Below are positions 48,623 through 57,328 of a DNA stretch of 64,000 nucleotides, piece by piece. The notes below the pieces were generated by a model that was not told the origin of the DNA, searched no databases, and saw only the letters and a list, made by a program, of their open reading frames with translations. Source of the stretch: Pseudomonas putida (GTDB lineage Bacteria > Pseudomonadota > Gammaproteobacteria > Pseudomonadales > Pseudomonadaceae); the NCBI RefSeq assembly GCF_002906855.1, contig NZ_MINI01000048.1, positions 1-64,000 of the forward strand, in the 5' to 3' direction. A program made the translations under genes and the position numbers. The first letter of the stretch is position 1. Each line of letters opens with the position of its first letter.

Positions 48623-50338
48623 ATGCGCACCAGTCAATATTTGCTCGCCACCCAGAAAGAAACCCCTGCCGACGCAGTGGTCATCAGCCATCAGCTCATG
48701 CTGCGTGCCGGCATGATCCGCAAACTGGCCTCCGGCCTGTACACCTGGCTGCCGATGGGCCTGCGGGTGATGCGCAAGGTCGAAAACGTTGTGCGCGAGG
48801 AAATGAACGCCGCCGGCGCCCTGGAAGTGCTGATGCCAAGCATCCAGCCTGCCGAGCTGTGGCAGGAATCCGGCCGCTGGGAACAGTACGGTCCTGAGCT
48901 GCTGCGCCTGAAAGACCGCCACCAGCGTGATTTTTGCGTCGGCCCGACCCACGAAGAAGTGATTACCGACCTGGCCCGCAACGAGCTGTCCAGCTATAAA
49001 CAGCTGCCGCTCAACATGTACCAGATCCAGACCAAGTTCCGTGACGAGATTCGCCCACGCTTCGGCCTGATGCGCGGCCGCGAATTCATCATGAAGGACG
49101 CCTACTCATTCCATGCCGACCAGGCTTCCCTGCAGGAAACCTACGACCGCATGCACCAGGCGTACACCAACGTCTTTACCCGCCTGGGCCTGGACTTCCG
49201 CCCAGTGCAGGCCGACACCGGCTCCATCGGTGGCAGCTACTCCCACGAATTCCACGTCCTGGCCGAGTCGGGCGAAGACGACGTGATCTTCAGCGACAGC
49301 TCCGACTACGCCGCCAACATCGAGAAGGCCGAAGCCATCCCGCGTGAAACCGTGCGCCCTGCTCCTACCGAGGAACTGCGCCTGGTCGACACGCCGGAAG
49401 CCAAGACCATCGCCCAACTGGTGGAAAACCACGGCCTGGCGATCGAAAAGACCGTCAAGACCCTGATCGTGCGCGGCGCCGAAGAAGGCAAGCTGGTCGC
49501 CCTGATCGTCCGTGGCGACCATGAGCTCAACGAAATCAAGGCCGCCAAGCTGGAACAGGTTGCCGACCCGCTGGTCATGGCCACCGACGCCGAACTGCGC
49601 GAGGCCATTGGTGCCGGTGCCGGTTCGCTCGGCCCGCTGAACCTGCCACTGGAAATCGTGATCGACCGCTCGGTCGCCCTGATGAGCGACTTCGCCATCG
49701 GTGCCAACATCGACGACAAGCACTACTTCGGCGTGAACTGGGAACGTGACCTGCCCGTTCCACAGGTTGCCGACCTGCGCAATGTCGTCGAAGGCGACCC
49801 AAGCCCGGATGGCCAGGGCACCCTGGTGATCAAGCGCGGCATCGAAGTCGGCCATATCTTCCAGCTCGGCACCAAGTACAGCGAGGCTCTCAAGTGCCAG
49901 GTCCTGGGTGAGAACGGCAAGCCGGTCATACTGTCCATGGGCTGCTACGGCATTGGCGTATCCCGCGTAGTCGCCGCCGCCATCGAGCAGAGCTACGACG
50001 ACAAGGGCATCATCTGGAACGACGCCCTGGCACCGTTCCAGATCGCTCTGGTACCGCTGCGTTACGAAACCGAGGTAGTCCGCGAGGCAACCGACAAGCT
50101 GTACGCCGAACTGACCGCAGCCGGCTACGAGGTGCTGCTGGACGACCGCGACAAGAAGACCAGCCCCGGCATCAAGTTCGCCGACATGGAGCTGATCGGC
50201 ATTCCACACCGCATCGTCGTCAGCGACCGCGGCCTGGCCGACGGCAACCTGGAGTACAAGCACCGCACCGAGTCGGAAGCCCAACAGCTGCCGCTCAATG
50301 AAGTGCTGACCTTCCTGCAGGCCCGCGTTCGCCGCTGA
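48623..50338 (+). CDS. proS: Prolyl-tRNA synthetase ProRS
   Basis: Class II synthetase (571 aa) of the bacterial long form. Motif regions: SGLYTWLPMGLRVMRKVENV (motif 1), FRDEIRPRFGLMRGREFIMK (motif 2) and MGCYGIGVSRVVAAAIEQ (motif 3). An inserted YbaK-like editing domain (~230-390), with NHGLAIEKTVKTLIVRGA and KLEQVADPLVMATDAELR, hydrolyses mischarged Ala-tRNA-Pro in this class. The C-terminal anticodon-binding domain has YEVLLDDRDKKTSPGIKFAD. Confidence 0.98.
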   Translation: MRTSQYLLATQKETPADAVVISHQLMLRAGMIRKLASGLYTWLPMGLRVMRKVENVVREEMNAAGALEVLMPSIQPAELWQESGRWEQYGPELLRLKDRHQRDFCVGPTHEEVITDLARNELSSYKQLPLNMYQIQTKFRDEIRPRFGLMRGREFIMKDAYSFHADQASLQETYDRMHQAYTNVFTRLGLDFRPVQADTGSIGGSYSHEFHVLAESGEDDVIFSDSSDYAANIEKAEAIPRETVRPAPTEELRLVDTPEAKTIAQLVENHGLAIEKTVKTLIVRGAEEGKLVALIVRGDHELNEIKAAKLEQVADPLVMATDAELREAIGAGAGSLGPLNLPLEIVIDRSVALMSDFAIGANIDDKHYFGVNWERDLPVPQVADLRNVVEGDPSPDGQGTLVIKRGIEVGHIFQLGTKYSEALKCQVLGENGKPVILSMGCYGIGVSRVVAAAIEQSYDDKGIIWNDALAPFQIALVPLRYETEVVREATDKLYAELTAAGYEVLLDDRDKKTSPGIKFADMELIGIPHRIVVSDRGLADGNLEYKHRTESEAQQLPLNEVLTFLQARVRR

Positions 50339-50358
50339 TAATCAATGCACGAGTAATC

Positions 50359-51312
50359 ATGTCCAAGCGAAGTACCTATACCCTGGGGGGCGCCGCACTG
50401 TGCGGCGCCCTGCTCGCCAGCGGTTGCGCCAACCAGATGTCCCAGCGCAGCGATCATGAGGAGCGTGTCGAGCGAAAGCTGCTCGAACATACCTTGCAGA
50501 TCGATGTCGGCGAGCCGAAGGTGATGGAGCTTCCGCAACGGCGTGTGCGCATCCATGAGCAGAAGCGTTTCGAGGTCACCGAATACGAGGTCACCCGCCG
50601 CTACGACCGCTACACACCTTACCAACCGTGGCGGGAGATCTACGAGATCCCGCTCGGCGCGGTAGCCGTGGTCGCTGGCATTGGCGCCAACGTGGTCAAC
50701 GTGTTCGCCCTCGGCAACCTGCCGCAGAGCATGACCCACGACTGGCTCAGCTACGGCGTGGACGGCCTCAACCCGTTCATGAACACGCCGTCCAATGGCC
50801 GCGCCCAGCAAAACCTGGCGGGCATCAGCGAAGTGCAGAAGGACAAGCGCGAAGAGTTCACCAGCGTGCCCTGGAGCGAACGCCTGGTCGAGGTCAAGGC
50901 GGGCAAGATGACCCACGAACTGACCACCGACAGGAACGGCGTGCTGCGCCTGAACCTGCTGGACAGCCCGTTCTCGGAACAGCACCTGAACCACGTCGGC
51001 ACCTTGCACCTGCAGGTGGTTGATGAGGACAACGCGATCCGTGGCGATGCCAGCTTGCTGGTCAGCGCCACCTTGCGCAACAAGCTGCGTGAGGCTCATG
51101 AGCTGATCTTCGATGACCTCGAGGATGACGATGTCGGCCAGTGGGTACACCGGGTCAAGCGCTTGTCCGAGCTGGGCCTGGAAGAGGAAGCCAGCGAAAT
51201 GGAGCAAAGCCTGATCGAGCTGACACGCAACGATCCGGAGCTTCAGCAGGAATTCCTGTCGGCACTGACCAAGGCCACTGGCCGGTTGGTCGCTGATCCC
51301 GGCGTGCAGTAA
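50359..51312 (+). CDS. Conserved lipoprotein of unknown function
   Basis: Lipoprotein of 317 aa: signal peptide with lipobox LLASGC (Cys 23). A conserved region RRYDRYTPYQPWREIYEIPL is followed by one hydrophobic stretch GAVAVVAGIGANVVNVFAL (~101-119). The C-terminal third is strongly acidic and helical (LIFDDLEDDDVGQWVHRV, then ELGLEEEASEMEQSL). I recognise no functional domain. It follows proS by 20 bp and is conserved at this place in Pseudomonas, as far as I recall. Confidence 0.82.
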   Translation: MSKRSTYTLGGAALCGALLASGCANQMSQRSDHEERVERKLLEHTLQIDVGEPKVMELPQRRVRIHEQKRFEVTEYEVTRRYDRYTPYQPWREIYEIPLGAVAVVAGIGANVVNVFALGNLPQSMTHDWLSYGVDGLNPFMNTPSNGRAQQNLAGISEVQKDKREEFTSVPWSERLVEVKAGKMTHELTTDRNGVLRLNLLDSPFSEQHLNHVGTLHLQVVDEDNAIRGDASLLVSATLRNKLREAHELIFDDLEDDDVGQWVHRVKRLSELGLEEEASEMEQSLIELTRNDPELQQEFLSALTKATGRLVADPGVQ

Positions 51313-51320
51313 CTATAAAG

Positions 51321-51346
51321 AAGGGGCCGTTTTTACGGCCCCTTTT
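51321..51346. terminator. Terminator between lipoprotein gene and dinB
   Basis: AAGGGGCCGT and ACGGCCCCTT form a perfect stem around a short T/A loop, followed by TT on the plus strand and preceded by CTT-rich sequence on the minus strand. It lies in the 33-bp gap of two converging genes. Confidence 0.8.
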
Positions 51347-52410
51347 CAATTGCCTGGGAACAGCTCCAACTGCTCATGCGCCCCGCGCAAATCCCGTAGC
51401 CTCACCCCTACCCCCAGCAAGCGCACCGGCTTGCCACCCCGGGCGAACGCCTGGCGCAGCAACTGACGGTAGCTTTCCAGGTCCCTACCCGCCCCCGCTT
51501 GCTCCAGGGTGGTCTGGCTGAAGTCATGAAACTTTACCTTTACGAAGGGCTTGTCGGGCCGGTAACTGCTGTCCATCCGTTCAATCCGCTCATTAAGGCT
51601 GGCCAGCAGCTCAGGCAAACGTTCGAGGCAGCTGTCCAGATCTGGCAGGTCGTTGTCATAGGTGTTCTCCACACTGACCGACTGCCTGCGGCTATCGTTG
51701 TGAACCGCACGCTCATCGATCCCCCGAGCCAACCCCCAGAGCCGCTCGCCAAAACTGCCGAATTCACGTGCCAGCGCCAGCCGCGACCATTCACGCAAGT
51801 CAAGACAGGTGTCGATACCCAGGCGGTTCAACTTGTCTGCAGTCACCTTGCCCACACCATGCAGCTTGGCCACAGGCAAGGCAGCCACAAAGGCCTCGAC
51901 CTGCTCCGGGGTAATCACGAAGATGCCGTTAGGCTTACGCCAGTCGCTAGCGATCTTGGCCAGGAACTTGTTCGGGGCCACCCCCGCAGATACCGTGATA
52001 TGCAGGGTACGGGCTACCCGTCGGCGAATGTCCTCGGCGATTCGCGTGGCACTGCCGGCATACCACTGGCTTTCACTGACATCCAGGTACGCCTCATCCA
52101 GCGACAACGGCTCGATCAAATCGGTGTAGTCACGAAAAATGGCGTGAATCTCGCGCGACGCTTCCCGGTAAGCCTCAAAGCGCGGCTTGACGATTTCCAG
52201 GTCCGGGCAAAGCTTGAGGGCATGCCGCGACGACATGGCGGAACGCACTCCATAGGCACGCGCTTCATAATTGCAGGTGGCAATTACCCCGCGCCGGTCC
52301 GGGGAACCACCGACCGCCATGGGGCGACCGGCCAGGCGCGGGTCGTCACGCATCTCGATAGAGGCGTAAAAGCAATCGCAGTCGATGTGGATGATCTTGC
52401 GCAGAGACAC
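51346..52410 (-). CDS. dinB: DNA polymerase IV (DinB)
   Basis: Y-family translesion polymerase of 354 aa. It starts at GTG 52410 (VSLRKIIHIDCDCFYASIEM), since no ATG lies near; the catalytic Asp is in HIDCDCF and the SLDEAYLDV motif (~100) gives the acidic pair. HGVGKVTADKLNRLGI is the helix-hairpin-helix. Little-finger domain at ~240-350. It is the only intact Y-family polymerase in the window, whereas umuC at the left edge is broken. No clear LexA box was found in the 200 bp upstream. Confidence 0.95.
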   Translation of the reverse strand: MSLRKIIHIDCDCFYASIEMRDDPRLAGRPMAVGGSPDRRGVIATCNYEARAYGVRSAMSSRHALKLCPDLEIVKPRFEAYREASREIHAIFRDYTDLIEPLSLDEAYLDVSESQWYAGSATRIAEDIRRRVARTLHITVSAGVAPNKFLAKIASDWRKPNGIFVITPEQVEAFVAALPVAKLHGVGKVTADKLNRLGIDTCLDLREWSRLALAREFGSFGERLWGLARGIDERAVHNDSRRQSVSVENTYDNDLPDLDSCLERLPELLASLNERIERMDSSYRPDKPFVKVKFHDFSQTTLEQAGAGRDLESYRQLLRQAFARGGKPVRLLGVGVRLRDLRGAHEQLELFPGN

Positions 52411-52571
52411 TGATGATGGACACCACTGTAAATTCATACAGATAGTAGCGCATGCCGCTAACGCTGAGACAGCCTGCTTCGATAATCGGCTTGCAAGCCC
52501 CGTCGCGCCTGATCCGCAGCCAGGCATGGTCGCTAAGGGATTGAACGAAAAAGGGTTTTCTACAATATCGC

Positions 52572-52599
52572 TTGACATGAGCACGGAAATCCGTAGAAT
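52572..52599 (+). promoter_or_regulatory. Promoter of first tRNA-fMet
   Basis: TTGACA and TAGAAT are 16 bp apart and end 13 bp before the tRNA. The same hexamers and spacing recur before the other two copies. Confidence 0.85.
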
Positions 52600-52612
52600 T
52601 CGATCTCACAGG

Positions 52613-52689
<77 letters not shown>

Positions 52690-52698
52690 GATTCGAGA

Positions 52699-52727
52699 AA
52701 AGGCCACTGTTAACACAGTGGCCTTTT
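52699..52727 (+). terminator. Terminator after tRNA-fMet copy 1
   Basis: AAGGCCACTGT and ACAGTGGCCTT enclose TAAC, followed by TTTCTTTT. The next copy has nearly the same hairpin. Confidence 0.88.
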
Positions 52728-52784
52728 TCTTTTGCTTCGATTTTAATCGGCGAAAGAAAAATCAAACAAATCAACAAGTAAAGC

Positions 52785-52812
52785 TTGACACTCAGTGCTT
52801 AAGCTGTAGAAT
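52785..52812 (+). promoter_or_regulatory. Promoter of second tRNA-fMet
   Basis: TTGACA and TAGAAT with 16-bp spacing; the leader GAATTCGATC to CACAGG is almost the same as in copy 1. Confidence 0.85.
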
Positions 52813-52825
52813 TCGATCCCACAGG

Positions 52826-52902
<77 letters not shown>

Positions 52903-52912
52903 GATTCGAGAA

Positions 52913-52942
52913 AAGGCCACTGTTAACGCAGTGGCCTTTTTC
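52913..52942 (+). terminator. Terminator after tRNA-fMet copy 2
   Basis: AAGGCCACTG and CAGTGGCCTT enclose TTAACG, followed by TTTCTTT. It differs from the first copy at one loop-side base. Confidence 0.88.
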
Positions 52943-52995
52943 TTTGCCTGGAATTCAAGACCTGAAACAATTGTTATCCATTGTGCAGTTAGTTC

Positions 52996-53023
52996 TTGAC
53001 TTGGCCGTCCGAATCTATAGAAT
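52996..53023 (+). promoter_or_regulatory. Promoter of third tRNA-fMet
   Basis: TTGACT and TAGAAT with 16-bp spacing; the sequence around the hexamers differs from that of copies 1 and 2. Confidence 0.82.
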
Positions 53024-53035
53024 ACGCCCCTCTGA

Positions 53036-53112
<77 letters not shown>

Positions 53113-53123
53113 TATTCGTCAGA

Positions 53124-53161
53124 ACAAACCCCGCCTGCGTAACAGCAGTGCGGGGTTTGTT
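53124..53161 (+). terminator. Terminator after tRNA-fMet copy 3
   Basis: ACAAACCCCGC and GCGGGGTTTGT pair around a 15-base loop, then TGC. A strong stem, with the T run inside the second arm. Confidence 0.78.
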
Positions 53162-53360
53162 GCATTTCGTCGCCTGATAAATCCTCGTACTACACCCAAA
53201 CCCGCTCGTTTGAGGTGTCGTCTTGAGGATGAACTATCTTTAACACTGCCGGACGACTGAAAGTAACGTTGCCCGGAGTAATATCTGGATACGTTCACCA
53301 AAGGGACTTTCACTTGGCCGCAGCTCTTCCCCTCCTCGCGCACCACGCCCGAGGCATCTC

Positions 53361-56003
53361 ATGACATCGCACACCCCCGAACCCCAGGTGCCACTCGCCT
53401 CGGCACTGCCGACTGCCGCCCAGCGCTTGCCTTGGCTGGAACGAATGAGCCGTTACCGCCAGCCGATTGGCCTGGCCGTGACCTTGCTGCTGTTTGCCAT
53501 GGCGCTGATCGCGTGTCGGCATCTGCTGAGCGAACTGGACATCTATGCCCTGCACGATGCCATGCTCGACGTCCCGGCAAAATCGTTGATCGGTGCCCTT
53601 CTGGCGACAGTGGCAGGCTTCGTGATCCTGCTGGGCTATGAGTGGTCGGCCAGCCGTTACGCGGCCGTCAAACTGCCCCCGCAAACCTTGGTGATGGGCG
53701 GTTTCAGCGCCTTTGCCATTGGTAACGCGATCGGCCTGTCGATGCTCTCGGGTGGCTCGGTGCGCTACCGTTTGTATGCTCGTCAGGGCCTTGGTGCCGC
53801 CGAAGTGGCACGCATGACCGTGTTTGCCAGCCTGTCCCTGGGGTGCGCACTGCCACCACTGGCGGCGCTGGCCACCTTGAGCAACCTGCCGGCAGCAGCA
53901 ACCGCCCTGCGCTTGCCTTCGACAGTGCTGGCCGGCATCGCCATCGCCGTTCTGGCCATCACCGCCCTGCTGGTGATCGGGCTGTATCGCCGTCGCCTGC
54001 CGGAACAACCGCTGGCCGACAACCTGCTGGTCCAGCTGGGCCGTCGCACCCTGCGCCTGCCCGGTGGCCGCCTGGCGGCCCTACAGCTGCTGATCACCGC
54101 GCTGGACGTGGCCGCCGCAGCCACCGTGCTTTACCTGCTGCTGCCGCAAGCGCCTCCTTTCGGTGCCTTCGTGCTGGTCTACCTGCTGGCCTTGGCCGCT
54201 GGTGTGCTCAGCCATGTACCAGGTGGCGTCGGGGTGTTCGAAGCGATCCTCCTGGCCGCCTTCGCCGACCAGCTTGGCGCCGCGCCACTGGCCGCCGCCC
54301 TGCTCCTGTACCGGCTGATCTACGTGGTGCTGCCGCTGCTGCTGGCCTGCGTGCTGCTGCTGGCCAACGAAGCACGCCGCCTGCTGTTCGCCCAGCAAGC
54401 TATCAAGGCGGCCTCGGGCCTCGGCGCACCGATCCTGGCGATTCTGGTGTTCCTGTCGGGCGTGGTGCTGCTGTTCTCCGGCGCCACCCCGGAAATCGAC
54501 ACGCGCCTGGAGCACATGGGCTTCCTTGTGCCACACCGGTTGATCGATGCCTCACACTTCGGCGCCAGCCTGATCGGCGTGCTCTGCCTGCTGCTGGCCC
54601 AGGGCCTGCGTCGGCGCCTTTCGGCAGCCTGGCTGCTGACCACTGTGTTGCTGCTGGTCGGCGCGCTGCTGTCGATCCTCAAAGGCTTCGACTGGGAAGA
54701 AGCCAGCCTGCTGACCCTGACCGCTGCCCTGCTGGCCATTTTCCGCCGCTCGTTCTACCGGCCGAGCCGGCTACTCGAACTGCCGTTCTCACCGGTGTAC
54801 CTGGTGGCCAGCGCCTGCGTGGTCGGCGCTTCAGTGTGGCTGCTGCTGTTCGCCTACCAGGATGTACCCTATACCCACAAGCTGTGGTGGCAGTTCACCC
54901 TCGACGCCGACGCCCCGCGCGGCCTGCGCGCTGCCTTGGGCAGCGCGGTGCTGCTGGTGATCGTCGCCCTGACCTGGCTGCTGCGCACCGCCCGCCCGGT
55001 CATTCACCTGCCTGACGACGTCGAGCTGCAGCGCGCCAACCGTATCCTGCTTGCCTCCGACCAGCCCGACGGCGGCCTCGCACTGACCGGCGACAAGGCA
55101 TTGCTGTTCCACCCCAGCGACAATGCCTTCCTCATGTACGCCCGTCGCGGCCGTAGCCTGGTGGCGCTGTATGACCCGATCGGCCCGGCCCTGGAACGCG
55201 CCGAGATGATCTGGCAGTTCCGTGACCTGTGTGACCTGCACCACGCCCGCCCGGTGTTCTACCAGGTGCGCGCGGAGAACCTGCCGTTCTACATGGACAT
55301 TGGTCTGACCGCCCTGAAGCTGGGCGAGGAAGCGCGGGTCGACCTGCGCCGCTTCGACCTCGAAGCCAAGGGCAAGGAAATGAAGGACCTGCGCTACACC
55401 TGGAACCGTGGCGGCCGGGATGGCCTGAGCCTGGAGATCCACGAACCCGGCCAGGCGCCATTGGCCGAGCTCAAGGAAATCTCCGACGCCTGGCTTGGCG
55501 GCAAGAACGTACGCGAGAAAGGCTTCTCGTTGGGGCGCTTCAGCCCTGAGTACCTGCAGCACTTCCGTATCGCCCTGATTCGTTTCCAGGGCCGGCCGGT
55601 GGCCTTCGCCAACCTGCTGGAAACCCACAGCAACGAACTGGCCAGCCTCGACCTGATGCGCGCGCACCCAGAAGCGCCGAAGCTGACCATGGAATTCATG
55701 ATGATCGGCTTGATCCTGCATTACAAAAGCCATGACTACGGCCGCTTCAGCCTGGGCATGGTGCCGCTTTCCGGCCTGCAGCCACGCCGCGGCGCCCCCT
55801 TGACCCAGCGCCTGGGCTCGATGGTGTTCCGCCGTGGCGAGCAGCTCTACAACTTCCAAGGCCTGCGGCGCTTCAAGGACAAGTTCCAGCCGGACTGGGA
55901 ACCTCGTTACATGGCCGTGCCGGCCGGGCTCGACCCGCTGGTGGCATTGGCCGATACTGCCGCCCTGATTGCCGGCGGCCTGACTGGATTGGTGAAACGT
56001 TGA
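53361..56003 (+). CDS. mprF: Aminoacyl-phosphatidylglycerol synthase/flippase MprF
   Basis: Large membrane enzyme (880 aa) that transfers an amino acid from aminoacyl-tRNA to phosphatidylglycerol and flips the product outward, which lowers the negative surface charge. The N-terminal ~510 residues hold about a dozen transmembrane helices, including AFAIGNAIGLSMLSGGSVRY and LSHVPGGVGVFEAILLAAF, both flippase signatures. The C-terminal DUF2156 catalytic domain (~545-870) has FLMYARRGRSLVALYDPIGP and KELRYTWNRGGRDG-like DLRYTWNRGGRDGLSL. The P. aeruginosa orthologue makes alanyl-PG; the amino acid here cannot be read from sequence. Overlaps the acvB-like gene by 4 bp. Confidence 0.95.
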   Translation: MTSHTPEPQVPLASALPTAAQRLPWLERMSRYRQPIGLAVTLLLFAMALIACRHLLSELDIYALHDAMLDVPAKSLIGALLATVAGFVILLGYEWSASRYAAVKLPPQTLVMGGFSAFAIGNAIGLSMLSGGSVRYRLYARQGLGAAEVARMTVFASLSLGCALPPLAALATLSNLPAAATALRLPSTVLAGIAIAVLAITALLVIGLYRRRLPEQPLADNLLVQLGRRTLRLPGGRLAALQLLITALDVAAAATVLYLLLPQAPPFGAFVLVYLLALAAGVLSHVPGGVGVFEAILLAAFADQLGAAPLAAALLLYRLIYVVLPLLLACVLLLANEARRLLFAQQAIKAASGLGAPILAILVFLSGVVLLFSGATPEIDTRLEHMGFLVPHRLIDASHFGASLIGVLCLLLAQGLRRRLSAAWLLTTVLLLVGALLSILKGFDWEEASLLTLTAALLAIFRRSFYRPSRLLELPFSPVYLVASACVVGASVWLLLFAYQDVPYTHKLWWQFTLDADAPRGLRAALGSAVLLVIVALTWLLRTARPVIHLPDDVELQRANRILLASDQPDGGLALTGDKALLFHPSDNAFLMYARRGRSLVALYDPIGPALERAEMIWQFRDLCDLHHARPVFYQVRAENLPFYMDIGLTALKLGEEARVDLRRFDLEAKGKEMKDLRYTWNRGGRDGLSLEIHEPGQAPLAELKEISDAWLGGKNVREKGFSLGRFSPEYLQHFRIALIRFQGRPVAFANLLETHSNELASLDLMRAHPEAPKLTMEFMMIGLILHYKSHDYGRFSLGMVPLSGLQPRRGAPLTQRLGSMVFRRGEQLYNFQGLRRFKDKFQPDWEPRYMAVPAGLDPLVALADTAALIAGGLTGLVKR

Positions 56004-57295
56004 TGATCCGACGCTATTGGCTGTACGTACTTATTCCCCTGCTGCTGGCCGCCCTGGCCGGCGCTGCGGGCTTTTGGCTGTGGGCACGCCCTGCCCCCGA
56101 GGCACGGCTGGAGCAGTTGACCCTGAATGACACCAGCATCATCCGCGTCACCCCGGGCGTGCACGCCAAGGCCCGGGTCGCCATCGGCGTGCCCCAGGAC
56201 CAGGCCCTGACCGACAAGCAGCTGCTGGACCTGAGCCAGGCTGGCGAGGCGCAGCTGGTGCAGGTGATCCTGCCGCCGAACGACTGCACCAAGCAGCAAC
56301 AGGCCATGGATCAGGCGCTGACCCAGCTGTCCGACAAACCAACCCTGGTCGCCGGCATCGGCCCTGGCGCAGCCCAGGCATGGCGCTGGCTGGCCACCCA
56401 GAATGACGACAAGGCCCGGGCCATTTCCGTCGACTTCACCCTGGAACAACCAGGTTGCAAGGCCGAGCTGCCGAAGTCGGCCGCCCACGGCCACTGGAAC
56501 GTCGCCTGGAACGACAACCCGGACGATGCCAGTGCTGCCTTCGTGCGCGACCAGGCCAACGCCGAAACCAGTATCAGCGACTATGACATCCACCTGCCAC
56601 AGGTGCTCAAGGCCCAGCTGACCCAGGCCCTGGTCGGCCGCGACGGCAACGCCCTGGCCATCCCGGTGGTAGAAGTCCCGGCCGGGCAGACCACCGACAC
56701 CGTCACCCTGTTCCTTTCCGGTGACGGCGGCTGGCGCGACCTGGACCGCGATGTGGCCGGTGAAATGGCCAAGCTCGGCTACCCGGTGGTCGGTATCGAC
56801 ACCCTACGCTACTACTGGCAGCACAAGACCCCGGAGCAAAGCGCCGCCGACCTGTCCGAACTGATGCAGCACTACCGTCAGAAGTGGGGCACCAAGCGTT
56901 TCGTGCTGACCGGCTATTCGTTCGGCGCCGACGTGCTACCGGCCATCTACAACCGCCTGCCGGCCGAAGACCAACAGCGTATCGACGCGGTCGTACTGCT
57001 GGCGTTCGCCCGTAGCGGCAGCTTCGAGATCGAGGTTGAGGGCTGGTTGGGCAAGGAAGGCCAGGAAGCGCCTACCGGGCCGGAAATGGCCAGGCTGCCG
57101 GCGTCCAAGGTGGTCTGCGTGTACGGTATCGAAGAGACCGACGAAAGCGGTTGCACCGACAAGACTGCAGTGGGCGAACGCATGAAGCTGCCAGGCGGCC
57201 ACCACTTCGACGAGAACTACCCGGCGCTGGCCAAGCGCCTGATCGACGAGATCGAGACCCGCCAGGGCAAGTCCAGCGTCGCTGCACAGAACTGA
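56000..57295 (+). CDS. acvB: AcvB/VirJ family periplasmic aminoacyl-PG hydrolase
   Basis: Alpha/beta-hydrolase of 431 aa with an N-terminal signal anchor (YVLIPLLLAALAGAAGFWLW, ~8-27). Two related domains: the N-terminal one lacks a clear nucleophile, and the C-terminal one has LFLSGDGGWRDLDRDVAGEM (~236-255), the nucleophile motif G-Y-S-F-G (TGYSFGADVLPAIYN) and the catalytic His in LPGGHHFDENY. The P. aeruginosa orthologue (PA0919, next to mprF) was shown to hydrolyse alanyl-PG, as I recall, so this pair makes and removes the modified lipid. It starts within the mprF stop (ATGA). Confidence 0.92.
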   Translation: MMIRRYWLYVLIPLLLAALAGAAGFWLWARPAPEARLEQLTLNDTSIIRVTPGVHAKARVAIGVPQDQALTDKQLLDLSQAGEAQLVQVILPPNDCTKQQQAMDQALTQLSDKPTLVAGIGPGAAQAWRWLATQNDDKARAISVDFTLEQPGCKAELPKSAAHGHWNVAWNDNPDDASAAFVRDQANAETSISDYDIHLPQVLKAQLTQALVGRDGNALAIPVVEVPAGQTTDTVTLFLSGDGGWRDLDRDVAGEMAKLGYPVVGIDTLRYYWQHKTPEQSAADLSELMQHYRQKWGTKRFVLTGYSFGADVLPAIYNRLPAEDQQRIDAVVLLAFARSGSFEIEVEGWLGKEGQEAPTGPEMARLPASKVVCVYGIEETDESGCTDKTAVGERMKLPGGHHFDENYPALAKRLIDEIETRQGKSSVAAQN

Positions 57296-57303
57296 AAATG
57301 ATT

Positions 57304-57322
57304 GGGGCCGCTTTGCGGCCCC
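57304..57322. terminator. Terminator between acvB-like gene and kup remnant
   Basis: GGGGCCGC and GCGGCCCC flank TTT in the gap of two converging genes. The T tail is short (GATT), so it is a moderate terminator in either direction. Confidence 0.7.
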
Positions 57323-57328
57323 GATTAC

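Noticed and set aside
52411..52612. A LexA box upstream of dinB
   Set aside because: No CTGT-N8-ACAG sequence with good fit was found by eye in this gap. Polymerase IV may still be SOS-controlled by a weaker site.
53843..55015. Large second frame within mprF
   Set aside because: Its composition (Arg, Pro, Gly, Ala) is that of an out-of-frame reading; mprF covers the same bases with full family motifs.
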